Shown in pieces: positions 55,101 through 64,000 of a stretch of 64,000 nucleotides of DNA; position 1 is the stretch's first letter; each line of letters starts with the position of its first letter. The DNA is from Pedinophyceae sp. YPF-701 (taxonomy: Eukaryota > Chlorophyta > Pedinophyceae): assembly GCA_916048055.1 (NCBI GenBank), contig CAJZHL010000028.1, positions 1,798,001 through 1,862,000 of the forward strand. Reading direction: 5' to 3'. The notes beneath the pieces are model-generated. The model was given only the letters and a program-made list of their open reading frames with translations. It was not told where the DNA came from and did not search any database. Made by a program: the position numbers and the translations under genes.

Positions 55101-55727
55101 CGGCGGTGTGTGTGGGCGGTTGGCTCTTCGGGGGGGTGCGCGGGCGGGCGGGAGGGGGCGCGCGGCGCACCTGGCGTAATACTGGATCACGTCGTTGCCG
55201 GAGTCGATGGTCCCGACGAAGTCCTCCTCGATGGTGCCCTCGTACAGGGGCATGCCGGCGTGCCAAGGCGCCAGCACGACGCGCGGCATGCCGTACGCCG
55301 ACTCGGAGCTGGGCTCCGTGCCGGTCTCATCGTCGTGCTGCTCGAGCGGCGGCAGAAGGCGCCGCTCCAGCGACGCCGAGATCAGGTCTGCGTGCAGAGG
55401 GGCACGCGCAACGCTTAGCGTGCCGCTGCGAGGCGTCAGAGGCGCGCACGGGCGCGCCGCGGCCGCGGCGCATCCGTGAGGCAAACGAGTACGCACGGCC
55501 GGCGCGAAACCGCGGAGACGACCGCGTTCCGGCCAGGACGGGCCGTGAGCATGCAGGTGGCCAGCGCGGTGCCATATGCCACCGGCCAGCGGGCGCCCGC
55601 GCGGCGGCCGCGCGGGGATCCATGGGCGCCAGCGCCGCGCTGTACCTGGGTCGGTGCCGAAGAGCGGGGGCGCTTTGGCGGCTCCATTGAGCGGAGAGAG
55701 CTTGACGCCCTTTGCGCTCGACTCCAT
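43119..55727 (-). CDS. Axonemal inner-arm dynein heavy chain
   Basis: This is the ciliary motor ATPase. Exons are 55727-55646, 55387-55171, 55075-53425 and one 10,176-base exon 53294-43119, giving about 4041 aa, the normal length for a single-headed inner-arm heavy chain. The tail holds PRVVLAPWHAGMPLYEGT and QMRFFKFYRLTRFFRRWRNH. The linker contains LDVTDFSSVHMAGRELTW. AAA1 P-loop GPAGTGKT is near residue 1330, AAA2 GLPFSGKTSS near 1612, AAA3 GPTGTGKS near 1984 and AAA4 GVGGSGRQSLSRLAA near 2354. A coiled-coil stalk with the microtubule-binding domain lies at about 2590-2900. The C-terminus has FWISGFFFTPSFTTAALQNYARK and ends STNFLMFIDTPSDLPQHHW. It most resembles the DNAH3/DNAH7/DNAH12 group. 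Exact paralogue assignment needs a tree. All introns are in the first fifth of the gene. Confidence 0.96.
53368..53408. repeat. GCAG tetranucleotide repeat in a dynein intron
   Basis: About six tandem GCAG units, preceded by degenerate GGGCAG/GCGCAG copies, lie in the last dynein intron (53295-53424). Confidence 0.85.
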
Positions 55728-57099
55728 TGCCGCGTGCGCCCTGCGCGCCTCCTACAGCCGCGGGTGGCGCGGCGCGGTGCCCGGGGCTGGGCCCTGTGCG
55801 AAGCAGAGGACGGAGTCCGCCTCCCAGCGCCGCGCTGATGGCTCGCCTGCGTACGTGCGCGCGGAAACCGCGAGTCTGAGTGATTTGAGGGACTGCGTGG
55901 CTGGACCGCTGTGTGGCCGCGAAGGCGGGCGAGAAACGATGCCGACGCGCTGATGAGTATGTGGAGGGCGCTGCGGAAACGTCCGCGCGCCTATGTTGGC
56001 GCGCGAGGCGCCAGGGAGGCCGGAGAAGTGCACAGCGCTGGGCAGCGCTTGTTCGTCGCCCGTGCGCGGTGTCAAGCGGCTGCGGGGCGGCGCGGCTGCT
56101 GCGGCCGCCCAGCGGACGCGGACCGGATGTCAGGGCAACTCGCAAACGTCTCCTTGCGAACTGGCATGGGGCCCGCTGCGGGAATGGCATGCAGTGCAGG
56201 TGAACTGGCCCCTGCGGCAGGACCGCGCTCCGCCCGGGGGAATCGGGCAACTGTTGGATGAACACGAAATCAAAGAGGCGTCCTGGTACGATGGGCGCGC
56301 CGGTTTCGACCGGGAGGGAACGAGCAACGCGAGCGCGACGTTTCCGAGCGGCTCGCGTCGCGAGCAGCGATCCATGGCGGCAAACGAATGGCGCATTCTG
56401 CTCACCTTTTGGCCTTAATTTGTCATCTACCGCTGCACAACGGCGTCAAAGACTGTCGACGGGCGCCCGGGCTACCAAACCCTCCTTCTCTGCGCTCGCG
56501 ACTCTAGTATGCCCGCGCAGCGTCCGTCCGACGCATGTCGCGCTTCGTCATGCCCTTGGCGACGCTGCGGGCGCCGCAATGTCGCCGAAACGCGCCGCCG
56601 GCGCGCGCTCCATGGGCGGGAAGTCCCCAGGGAGTGTCGACTCCTGCTGCCGCGGGTGCTGCACGCAGCGGCCCGGGATTTCAGGCGCCGCGTGCGCCGC
56701 GGCGTCCCATGCGCAGCCAGCTTCGCGGCGGCCGGGATTGGTGGAACTAGCGGTTGAAAGGGAGCGCGCTTGCCGCCACTGAGAGAGCTCCGCTGCTCTG
56801 TCGAGGCGCGCTGAGCTCCCGAGAAGGGAAGTCGTCCGCTCGTGAGCGCCGGCTGCGTGAGCGAGCGGCACGTGCGCGTTCGCATCAGCTGGACCCGGAC
56901 GTTAGCCGCTTGCACAGTCGCGGGCGAGCGTCGCTCTTCGGACGTTGGAAAGGCGCCCGCGCTGGACGGTCGGGAGGGCTGTCCTGCGCCCGGGACGCGA
57001 CCCTCCGCCTGCGACGCCTGCGTTCGTGGACGGGGCCGTGGCCAGCACGGGCGTTATTGAAGGGAGCGACGGCTCTCCCTGCTGCTGCTCCTCTCGGGG
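55728..57099. promoter_or_regulatory. Divergent intergenic region between dynein and PRP4 kinase
   Basis: This 1372-base gap has many overlapping short ORFs on both strands but none with recognisable motifs or phase-consistent splice sites. It should contain the two promoters. I see no repeat or RNA gene. Confidence 0.3.
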
Positions 57100-59894
57100 A
57101 TGGGCGCCGGCGAACGGGGCCACGAGGCCAACGGCACGCGACGCGACGTCGATCATAATGGTACGTACCTCGCCTCACAATCGCCACACTCCCCGCTGGA
57201 CGCCTATTCAGGCGACCCACGCACGACTCCCTCTGCCCAGGCAACGCGGGTGCTGCTTGCGGCGGACCGAGCATGCAACAGCCCGTGCACCGCCGCGCCC
57301 GCGTGCAGAGGACGCCGAGGACCGCCGCGGGCCCGGGCGCAGGGCGACCGGGTCCAGAGAGGAGGGGGAGTTGAGCGAAGAAGAAGGTGCGGAACAAACA
57401 CCCCCCCCGACACGACGCCGCACCCGCCACGCGCGGCAGGCGTCGGCCGCCGCATATCCGCGGCGATGCGCTGCATTTCAGATCCCGCGAACCCCCGCGC
57501 ACGTGCACGAACACACCAGCACTTGCGTTGGTAGCACTGCCCGTCATCGGACGGCGGAGCCGATGCGGAGCGCCCTGCGCCGTGGTATCCGCGCAGGCGA
57601 GATCGTGGATGCGCAGCGCGAGGGCGGCGTCAAGGAGCGGTCCCCCCCCCGCAGGCCGCGCGACCACTCCCCACGTGCGCGCAGCCCCGGCCGCCCGGCG
57701 TCGCGCCGCAGTCCGGGCGGCGCGAGACGCACGCGGTCGCGCTCCAGGGCCCGCGAGCGCTCGCGGAGCCGCGACCGCTCCGCGAAGGACCGGCGGCGCG
57801 ACCCCGGCAGGCGTGCGGAGGGGCGCGACGTAGAGCGGGGGCGAGACCGGGGCAGGGATCGGGAGCGGGAGCGGGGGAGGGATCGCGGGCACAGGGAGCG
57901 GCACCGGAGCCGGGAGCGGCGGCGGACCCCGGAGGAGGAGGTCAGGATCGACGACGACGACGTCAGGAGGCTAGGTGGGTGTTTTTTACTCCCCGGGGGG
58001 CGTGTTCCTTGCGTTGCTGACGCGGAGGAATGGCTGCGGGTGCCAGGGAGGTCGCTGAGCGAGCGCCACAGGCCTGGCATTTGGTGTGTGTCGCGGCGCA
58101 CCTGCTCGACACCGTCGTCGATGTTGTTGCTCTGCAGAGGCCATCGCCGAGGGCGTGGGGCTGACGGCGGAGGAGGAGGAGCAGCGGCAGATCGAGGAGC
58201 GGCGGCGGCGTCGGGCGGAGATCCTGGCCGCACGCGCCGGGACGGAGCCGCCGCAGGGTGGTGCTGTGCCAGTGCCGGCGCCAGCTGCGGAGGCCCCCCG
58301 CGCCCCGGAGCCGGAGCGGGACGTCGACGCGGAGGCGGCGCAGGCGGAGCAGGAGCTAGCGGGCGTCGGCGAGGCTCTGTTCGAGGCGCGGGGCGCCGCG
58401 CAGGGGACGATGGCGGCCGCCGATGAGGTCACGGGAGGGGGGGGGTCTGCGCTCCGGCCCGACCCCGGGAACGCCGCACGGCCGCAGGAGGAGGACGCGG
58501 GCGCGGACGACGACGACGACGGCGTCGACATATTCGCGGAGACCCCCCCCGAAGCCAAGGTACGACGCAGCAACACGGCGCCGTGGCGCGAGACTGCGGT
58601 CCGCACGGTCGCTGAGCGCGTGTCCGCGCGTCTGTGGTGCAGGGAGACACGGGCGCGCCGGTCACGAAGCGCGCGCGCGGGCTCGCGGACCAGTTCGACG
58701 ACACGGAGGGGTACTACATCTGGACAGTCGGGGAGACGCTTGACGGGCGTTACGAGGTGTTTGCATCGCACGGGCGGGGCGTGTTCGGCAGCGTGCTGCG
58801 CGCGCGGGACCTGCACGCGCCGTCGCAGGTCGTGGCGGCGCCCGGCGGCGCTGCGGTGGAGGAGAAGCCGGAGGTGGCAATCAAGGTGGCGCGCGCGAAC
58901 GAGACGATGTTCCGGCAGGCGCAGACGGAGAAGCTGATCCTGTCGAAGATCGCGGCGACGGACCCGGACGGGCGGCGGCACTGCGTGCGCATGCTGGGCT
59001 ATTTCGAGCACCGCGGGCATGCGTGCATCGTGTTCGAAGCGATGGACATGGACCTGCGGAGCCTCGTGAAGAAGGTCGGGCGCAACATCGGCATCCACGT
59101 CAAGGCGGTGCGCGCGTACGCGGTGCAGCTGCTCGTCTCGCTCAAGCACCTCAGGGACACCGGCATCCTGCACGCCGACATCAAGCCGGACAACATCCTG
59201 GTCAACAAGGTGCGCCACGCCCGCGCGCCGCGCCGCCGCTCCCTCGGCCGTAGCCCCAGCGCCCACGCACCAGCCCAAGCATGACTCCCCCGGGGATGTG
59301 TTGATCATCGGTGCGCAGGAGCGCAACACGGTGAAGCTGGCCGACTTCGGCAGCGCGATGTTCGCGGGCGACAACGAGCTCACGCCGTACCTCGTGTCGC
59401 GCTTCTACCGCGCGCCGGAGGTCATCCTGGGCCTGCCCTACTCGCACGCTATGGACATGTGGGCGCTGGGGTGCGTGCTGTTCGAGCTCTACACCGGCTC
59501 GATCCTCTTCCCCGGGCGCTCGAACAACGACATGCTGCGCTGCTTCATGGACCTCCGCGGCGCGTTCCCGAAGAAGATGCTGCGCCGCGCGGCCTTCCGC
59601 GCCATGCACTTCGAAGGCGAGCCGCACATGAGCTTCCGGCACCAGGAGGTCGACAAGGTGACGGGGAAGGAGGCGGTGCGCGTGATCGGGAACCCGACGC
59701 CGAGCAAGACGATCGCGGGGCTGCTGGGGCAGCCGAGCGACCGCGCGACGCAGAAGCAGGTGGAGCTCCTGGCGGACCTGCTCGACAAGATGACGTGCCT
59801 GGACCCAGACAGACGGATATCGGTGCGAGAGGCGCTGCAGCACCCGTTCGTGCAGGGCGACGCGGCCCCTCGCGCGGGCCCGCGCGCTCGCTGA
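57100..59894 (+). CDS. PRPF4B: Serine/threonine kinase PRP4 (PRPF4B), splicing
   Basis: PRP4 kinase phosphorylates U4/U6.U5 tri-snRNP proteins during spliceosome activation. Six exons (57100-57160, 57309-57386, 57597-57974, 58138-58559, 58643-59209, 59319-59894) give about 693 aa. Exons 2-3 read SREEGELSEEEGEIVDAQREGG followed by a long Arg/Ser/Asp/Glu-rich RS region. Exon 4 is a charged, Ala/Glu-rich linker. The kinase domain begins near 340: glycine loop GRGVFGSV (357-364), Lys394 in VAIKVA, catalytic loop LHADIKPDNIL with Asp492 (HAD in place of HRD, normal for this family), LADFGSAM (DFG 511-513), and YLVSRFYRAPEVILGLPY with the activation-loop tyrosine. The CMGC insert follows. Each junction keeps phase. 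Exons 1-2 are short, but their splice sites (ATG|GTACGT, GAAG|GTGCGG) and sequence fit. Confidence 0.93.
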
Positions 59895-61483
59895 GACTGG
59901 CGCTGTGACGCAGTGGCGGGCTTGTGCGGCGCCGGCCGGCGGCGATGCGCGCGGTCGCGCGGTCGCTCTGCCCTGCGCGGACTGCTCGCGCCGTGACCGC
60001 CCCGCGGTGCGGCCCGTTCCGCCCGCGGTGCGGAGCACACTCGCGCTGCGGGTGGTCAATTACCTTCCAATGTGTCGGCCAGCACCCCGCAGCAGCCGCG
60101 CGAGCTCCGCGGCGGGGCTGCGCGTGCGGCCACGACCGCAGCCGCCGGTCGCAGGCCGGCGCCGCGGTGTCCCGCGGGCGGCGGCCGCGCGGTGCTGGCA
60201 TTGTCGCAGTCTGCGGTGCAACGCTTGATTTGCGAGGGTTGGGCGCAAGAGGGCTGGCTGAGAGGGGTGCGCCCTTCGCAGGATGTCCGTGCGCGTGCCC
60301 GGGACGGGTCTCGTGTGTGCGCGGGGGAGGCGGCTCGCATCGCCCCCTCTGTCTAGGGCACCATGAGAGCGCGATGGGAACGAGGCCTCGTGTTTCGGGG
60401 GGGGGGGCGGGCTGGCAGTGTTCTCTTGAAGAGATGTCGCCCGAACGCTTGAATCACCATGTTCTCGCCCGGTCCTTTTCTTCCTTTCCACGCGTGGGGA
60501 TGTCATGTATTACTGGTACCGTGCAGCGAGGCTGAGCGAGGTCCCGCCAGAAGGTCCCGGGCCCCCGCTGCGCCGCACCACATTCAGCTGACCTGGGCGA
60601 AGTCACCAGTATCGCTCGGCAACGCGCATAGACGTATATAGCGGCGACGTGCCCCTGGCCTGCTTTACATCCGCGCTCCTGCAAACACCTGGAAACCGGG
60701 GTGGCCTTCCTCCGGCGCGGCTGCTTGGCACGATCAAAACCTATCAAGTAAGTGCCCGGCGGCATCGCCAGGCAGCCCGACGAGCGCCCCACGGAAGTCG
60801 CATTCTCGTGTCCCGTCGCTGCGTCGCGGCACGCGGCCGGCGGGCTTTCTCACCCCGGCACGTGCACGACTGCGTCGGACTCCCGCCCCGCGGGCGCCGG
60901 CTGTTCCACGACGGCTGCCGTGCGGCCCCCGAAGGCGGCCCGTGAACGGCTTGGCTTCACCAGCCCCGCGAACGCACGTCGGTGGCCCGTTTCGGTCTCC
61001 CGCGCGCCGGGCGCGCTCACGACGCGCGTTCAGATGCGCAGGGCGCGCGACGCCACGTACTTGCCGCCTGTGTAGCAGCTCAATGGCCTACCTTGCAGCC
61101 CGCAGCAGCGAAACGGCTGCGTTGCGCGTGCTCGCGAGTAGCCGCGCGCAAAGCCGCGCGCGGGCGCATTTGTTCCGGTGTCATCATGCCGGGAAGGCCT
61201 TGCTTTTTGCGGCTCGCCGCCCCCCAAGGCCCTCGCTGAGTACTCAGCGCTGGAGCCGCACCGCCGCGCCTCTGCGCGCGACCCCAGGAGTTGGCTCCGC
61301 CACCCGGGGCGCGAACACGATGCACGAATCCGTCCAGACGATCGCCCGCGCAGCGAGGACCCCTGTCGGGAGGGCGTTCGCGCGCAACCGAAAGCTCAAA
61401 CGTTTCGTGCCGTCCCATCGGTCGCGTCGCCGCGCGGGAAGGCTGACCGGCGTTTCCGCGTTCATTCGATCTCGCAGTATCCG
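59895..61483. other. Long region without a recognised gene
   Basis: About 1.6 kb between the PRP4 kinase stop and the next plausible start. Several ORFs of 90-290 codons exist on both strands, but all are of the type produced by GC-rich sequence. None has motifs or matched splice sites. A G-run occurs at about 60398-60409 and a TATATA-like patch near 60634. It may hold regulatory sequence for the downstream gene. Confidence 0.3.
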
Positions 61484-62719
61484 ATGGACATACACGAATG
61501 CCGCGTTCGCGGCTCGACGTCGGCGCGCGACCTCCTGGTCCGACTTGGCTGCTGGTCGACCGAAGAGGCGCGTCAGGGGGACTTCGCGTGCGCGTCCCTC
61601 GGCTCTGACGGTGAGTCGCTCTCGCCCCCCGCTCCCGCCGCGCAGCTCGAGCGCGCATGCCTTGCGCGCGCCGGCGGCGGCCGCGTGACCTAGACGCACG
61701 CCAACAGGGGGGGGCTTCCCGCCCCCGGCACCCCTGCGCTTCCCGTGGGCGCGAACGGTCGTCGTCTGCGCCCGCGGTCACTCGCGCCACGCGAGGCAAA
61801 CCCCGCGGCACCTCGGCGACGCCACGCGGCCACAGAACCATCATGGGAGGCGCCCCCCTCATGTTCCGCCGCCGCCCAACGCTCCCACGCAGGCGCCGCC
61901 CGCCACGAACAGACGCAGCCGGGGACCATCCCGAACGCATCGCTGTCGGCGCGCGAGTTCCACACCATGACCTCGGCACCGCCCCCGTCCTTGAGCGTGT
62001 TCGCGGGCGACGCTAGGGCGATGGTGCGCGCCAACTCCGTGAGCGCGCTCTTCTCCGACGGCGTCCAGCGCGGCGGGCACCCCGTCCGCTCCCGCCTCCT
62101 CGCGCCCTCGGAAGACATGGACGTCGGCACCCCCCCGGGGTCCCCGCACCGCGTCAGGCCTCAGGGCGCCGCCGTGGGGCCGCGGTCGCCCCTGCGCGGC
62201 AACTCGAAGACCTGCGTGCTCCCGAACATCGCGGAGGAGCGGGGCCGCGACAGCGCCGTCGGGGAGCCCGCCGCCAACAGCCGCCCCGTGGCCCTGCCCA
62301 TGTGGGGCGCGAGCGCCGACGGCGGCGACGCGGACTTCGGGGGCACTCCGCCGAAGCAGCGCGCGCTCTCGCCGGCCACTCTCTCGTCGCCGCAGAAGAG
62401 GGCGTTCGGCGGGGAGGGGTCGGCCCGCGGCACGAGCCGCTTCCACGCAGAACTGACTCCGTCGGGCGACCGCGTGGTGGCCGTGTCGCGCTCCTTGAGC
62501 TGCCTGGCGGGCCTGGACGAATCCGGCGCGTCGCCCACGCGGTGGTCGGAGTTCCAATGCGGCCAGCCGCCCGCGAAGGTGTCGTGCGGCGCGTCGGTGC
62601 GCTACACGCGCGTGCAGACGGACGCGACGGTCGACGGGGTCGACAACGACGGCACCGGCCCGCGCGACGGCTCGGGCGGCGTCCTCTGCGACGACCCCGC
62701 GATCCGCGGCCCCAAGTGA
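61484..62719 (+). CDS. Unknown Ser/Pro-rich protein with clustered SP/TP sites
   Basis: A two-exon model (61484-61610 and 61893-62719, phase 1) gives about 317 aa. The exon 1 donor (GACG|GTGAGT) and the exon 2 acceptor (CCACGCAG) are good. Exon 1 reads MDIHECRVRGSTSARDLLVR and exon 2 continues AARHEQTQPGTIPNASLSAREFH. The rest is Ser/Pro/Gly-rich, with repeated proline-directed sites (GTPPGSPHR, GPRSPLRG, GGTPPKQRALSPATLSSPQKR, GASPTRWSEF). I recognise no domain. Such clusters are typical of CDK or MAPK substrates, which is inference. If exon 1 is wrong, the protein could start at the ATG at 61967. Confidence 0.5.
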
Positions 62720-63175
62720 CGGGCCCAATCCCGCGCGGAGGGGAGAGGAGAGCAGGCATGGCACCTGCAGGCCGCACGACGATCGCCCGTCCCCGTTTTG
62801 AATATTTTGGGCAACGTCGGAGCAGACACTACGAACGGACGCGGACAACTCTAGACTCACGCACCGGCACCATCACGTGCTGTGCGCGCACGCGCGCATT
62901 TACTTACCGCAATGCAGTCCAGCGTCCCGCCGCTCAGCGCGCGCAACCACTGTACCAAGAAGGCTCGCAAGACAACCCCCCCTGTCCCCCCACACGCCCT
63001 TCCACCGCCCCCCCTTTTCGTCCACACTCCCCCCACACACACACCCAGTGACACATGCGCGCCGCGCACCCACGCGCGCCGCGACAGCATTGTCCCAGAT
63101 AGAGGCGCGATGCGGAACCACCAACGGCCAGAGAGCCCTCGGCGTTGTGGCGGTGCATCGCGCAGTCCACCGCAC
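62720..63175. other. Region without a recognised gene
   Basis: These 456 bases contain C-rich and CA-rich low-complexity stretches (about 62976-63050). No credible exon was found, although a continuation of the minus-strand VPS29-like fragment could lie here. Confidence 0.3.
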
Positions 63176-63441
63176 CGCGATGGTCGAAGTCGCCGCGCAC
63201 CCACTGGACTTGCATACCAGCACGGGGCTCCCGACTCTCTCGCTTGATGGCGCCAGGTGGCTGACACGCCAGTGTCACGCCCGAGAATCCTACGAGGAGC
63301 CTGCAGGCGCACTCTCGCGCAGGAGCCCGCTCAGCACCCCCTTGCCCCCCCTACCCGCACGTGGACCTCGCTCAGTGTGGCCAGCGCCGAGAATCGCTCG
63401 AAGTCGTCGGCGCCGCTGCTGCCGGCGACCACAGTGACTGT
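63176..63441 (-). pseudogene. VPS29-like exon fragment, incomplete
   Basis: Two adjacent minus-strand segments (63441-63361 and 63203 to about 63176) join in phase 0. The joined text, TVTVVAGSSGADDFERFSAL then ATLSEVH and WVRGDFDHR, matches the middle of retromer subunit VPS29, a metallophosphoesterase fold in which a VHIVRGDFD block follows a TGN/KESYDYLKTL region. The first splice donor (CAC|GTGCGG) and the acceptor (GTCCAG) are acceptable. The TGN residue pattern is lost, and neither the expected N-terminal GDLHIP exon nor the GHQVVPWGD block could be found. It could be a decayed copy, a divergent gene with unrecognised exons, or chance. I label it a pseudogene only tentatively. Confidence 0.3.
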
Positions 63442-63590
63442 CTGCGCCGCGCCACCAAGCGCGCTCCCGTAAGCATGACGTGTTGCGTACAGTTTGCATG
63501 ATGCCCCTTCCCCCCCCCCCGGCGTTGCATTGTCTACATACTATCCCGCCCTTCCCTTCTCGCACACCTTTGCTCTCTCCAGCCTCTTCC

Positions 63591-64000
63591 ATGGCTTCAA
63601 TCTACGCATCCCTGACGCTCTTGCTCAACTTTGCGCTCGACTTGGACTCCTACCTCCTAACAACTGTTGCCAGTTGCCACGCCAACTTACACCAGGGACT
63701 CATGGACGCGCCCGACGCACCCCTGCCCCTGACGACCGGCAAGGAGCGATACATCACGCGCGTGAAAGCCTGCCACGTGGAACAGGAACGATCGAAGCTC
63801 CGGCTTCGAATCTGCACACCGCAGTGCTTCGCTGGCTGCATGCGGGCTCTGTCTAAAGGCTGGCATGATGTGACGAATGATCGGGATGAGGGCATGGAAA
63901 GCTGCTGCCTCTCTGCGAGCCGCTTGGTCAGCAGCTGCGCCCAGCGAGGAACAAGCCCGCAGCAGCACGGGTCTCCACCGTGCCGCGGCAGCGACGCGCA
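63591..64000 (+). CDS. Open reading frame running off the window, unknown
   Basis: From ATG 63591 a frame stays open to the right edge (136 codons), beginning MASIYASLTLLLNFALDLDS. It uses more A/T-ending codons than the real genes nearby and lies in an AT-richer patch. The N-terminus is mildly hydrophobic. The middle (KERYITRVKACHVEQERSKL) is protein-like. No family was recognised. It could be the first exon of a gene that continues beyond the window, or a chance ORF. Confidence 0.3.
   Translation, partial: MASIYASLTLLLNFALDLDSYLLTTVASCHANLHQGLMDAPDAPLPLTTGKERYITRVKACHVEQERSKLRLRICTPQCFAGCMRALSKGWHDVTNDRDEGMESCCLSASRLVSSCAQRGTSPQQHGSPPCRGSDA

Noticed and set aside
60459-61079. Several 60-110 codon ORFs between the PRP4 kinase and the unknown gene
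   Set aside because: They overlap one another in different frames, have no motif, and have no phase-matched splice sites.

Overview
This is nuclear DNA from a very GC-rich, intron-bearing eukaryote, most likely a flagellated green alga (chlorophyte/prasinophyte grade). Four things point there. Coding exons are separated by short GT-AG introns. Several products have plastid-type transit peptides or plant-type architectures: plastid phosphoglycerate kinase, N-acetylglutamate synthase, a plant-type glutathionyl-hydroquinone reductase, and a TWD1-like FKBP-TPR protein. There is a full-length axonemal inner-arm dynein heavy chain. Third codon positions are almost always G or C, which also produces very long spurious ORFs on opposite strands. 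No rRNA, tRNA, CRISPR or bacterial-style operon was recognised. Gene models below were built by joining exons at splice sites where reading phase and family similarity agree. Protein lengths are therefore predictions, and gene extents run from the first to the last coding base.

Layout, left to right. 59-2056 (-) TM/coiled-coil protein; 2620-4481 (+) eIF5; 4994-5735 (-) plastid membrane protein with a GLPPGP repeat; 5985-8642 (+) N-acetylglutamate synthase; 9279-10918 (+) CDC73; 11124-12509 (-) PDZ-like plastid protein; 12886-15588 (-) cytochrome P450; 16396-17990 (-) carotenoid oxygenase; about 18.6-19.8 kb a repeat-rich patch with a doubtful small gene; 20082-21063 (+) methyltransferase; 21271-23189 (-) glutathionyl-hydroquinone reductase; 23630-26295 (+) a seven-TM gustatory-receptor-like protein; 26529-28762 (-) plastid PGK; 29177-30637 (+) DCP1; 31117-33186 (+) RMD5-type E3 ligase; 33559-35666 (-) RecQ helicase; 36025-37761 (+) SurE; 37858-38799 (-) tRNA 2'-phosphotransferase; 39007-40834 (-) DRG2 GTPase; 41381-42932 (+) FKBP-TPR; 43119-55727 (-) dynein heavy chain; 57100-59894 (+) PRP4 kinase; 61484-62719 (+) unknown Ser/Pro-rich protein; about 63.2-63.4 kb (-) a VPS29-like fragment; 63591-64000 (+) an open frame running off the window.

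The genes do not form one pathway. They are single-copy housekeeping functions packed in convergent and divergent pairs, covering translation, transcription elongation, mRNA decapping, splicing kinase, tRNA repair, proteolysis, DNA repair, carbon and arginine metabolism, carotenoid/apocarotenoid chemistry and motility. The item most worth following is the seven-TM protein at 23.6-26.3 kb. Its C-terminus carries a TY-plus-hydrophobic motif like that of animal gustatory/odorant receptors. Other items of interest are two predicted GC-AG introns with the same donor, two strong intronic hairpins (14.2 kb and 39.3 kb), and a pair of inverted repeats flanking a small ORF near 19.5 kb.
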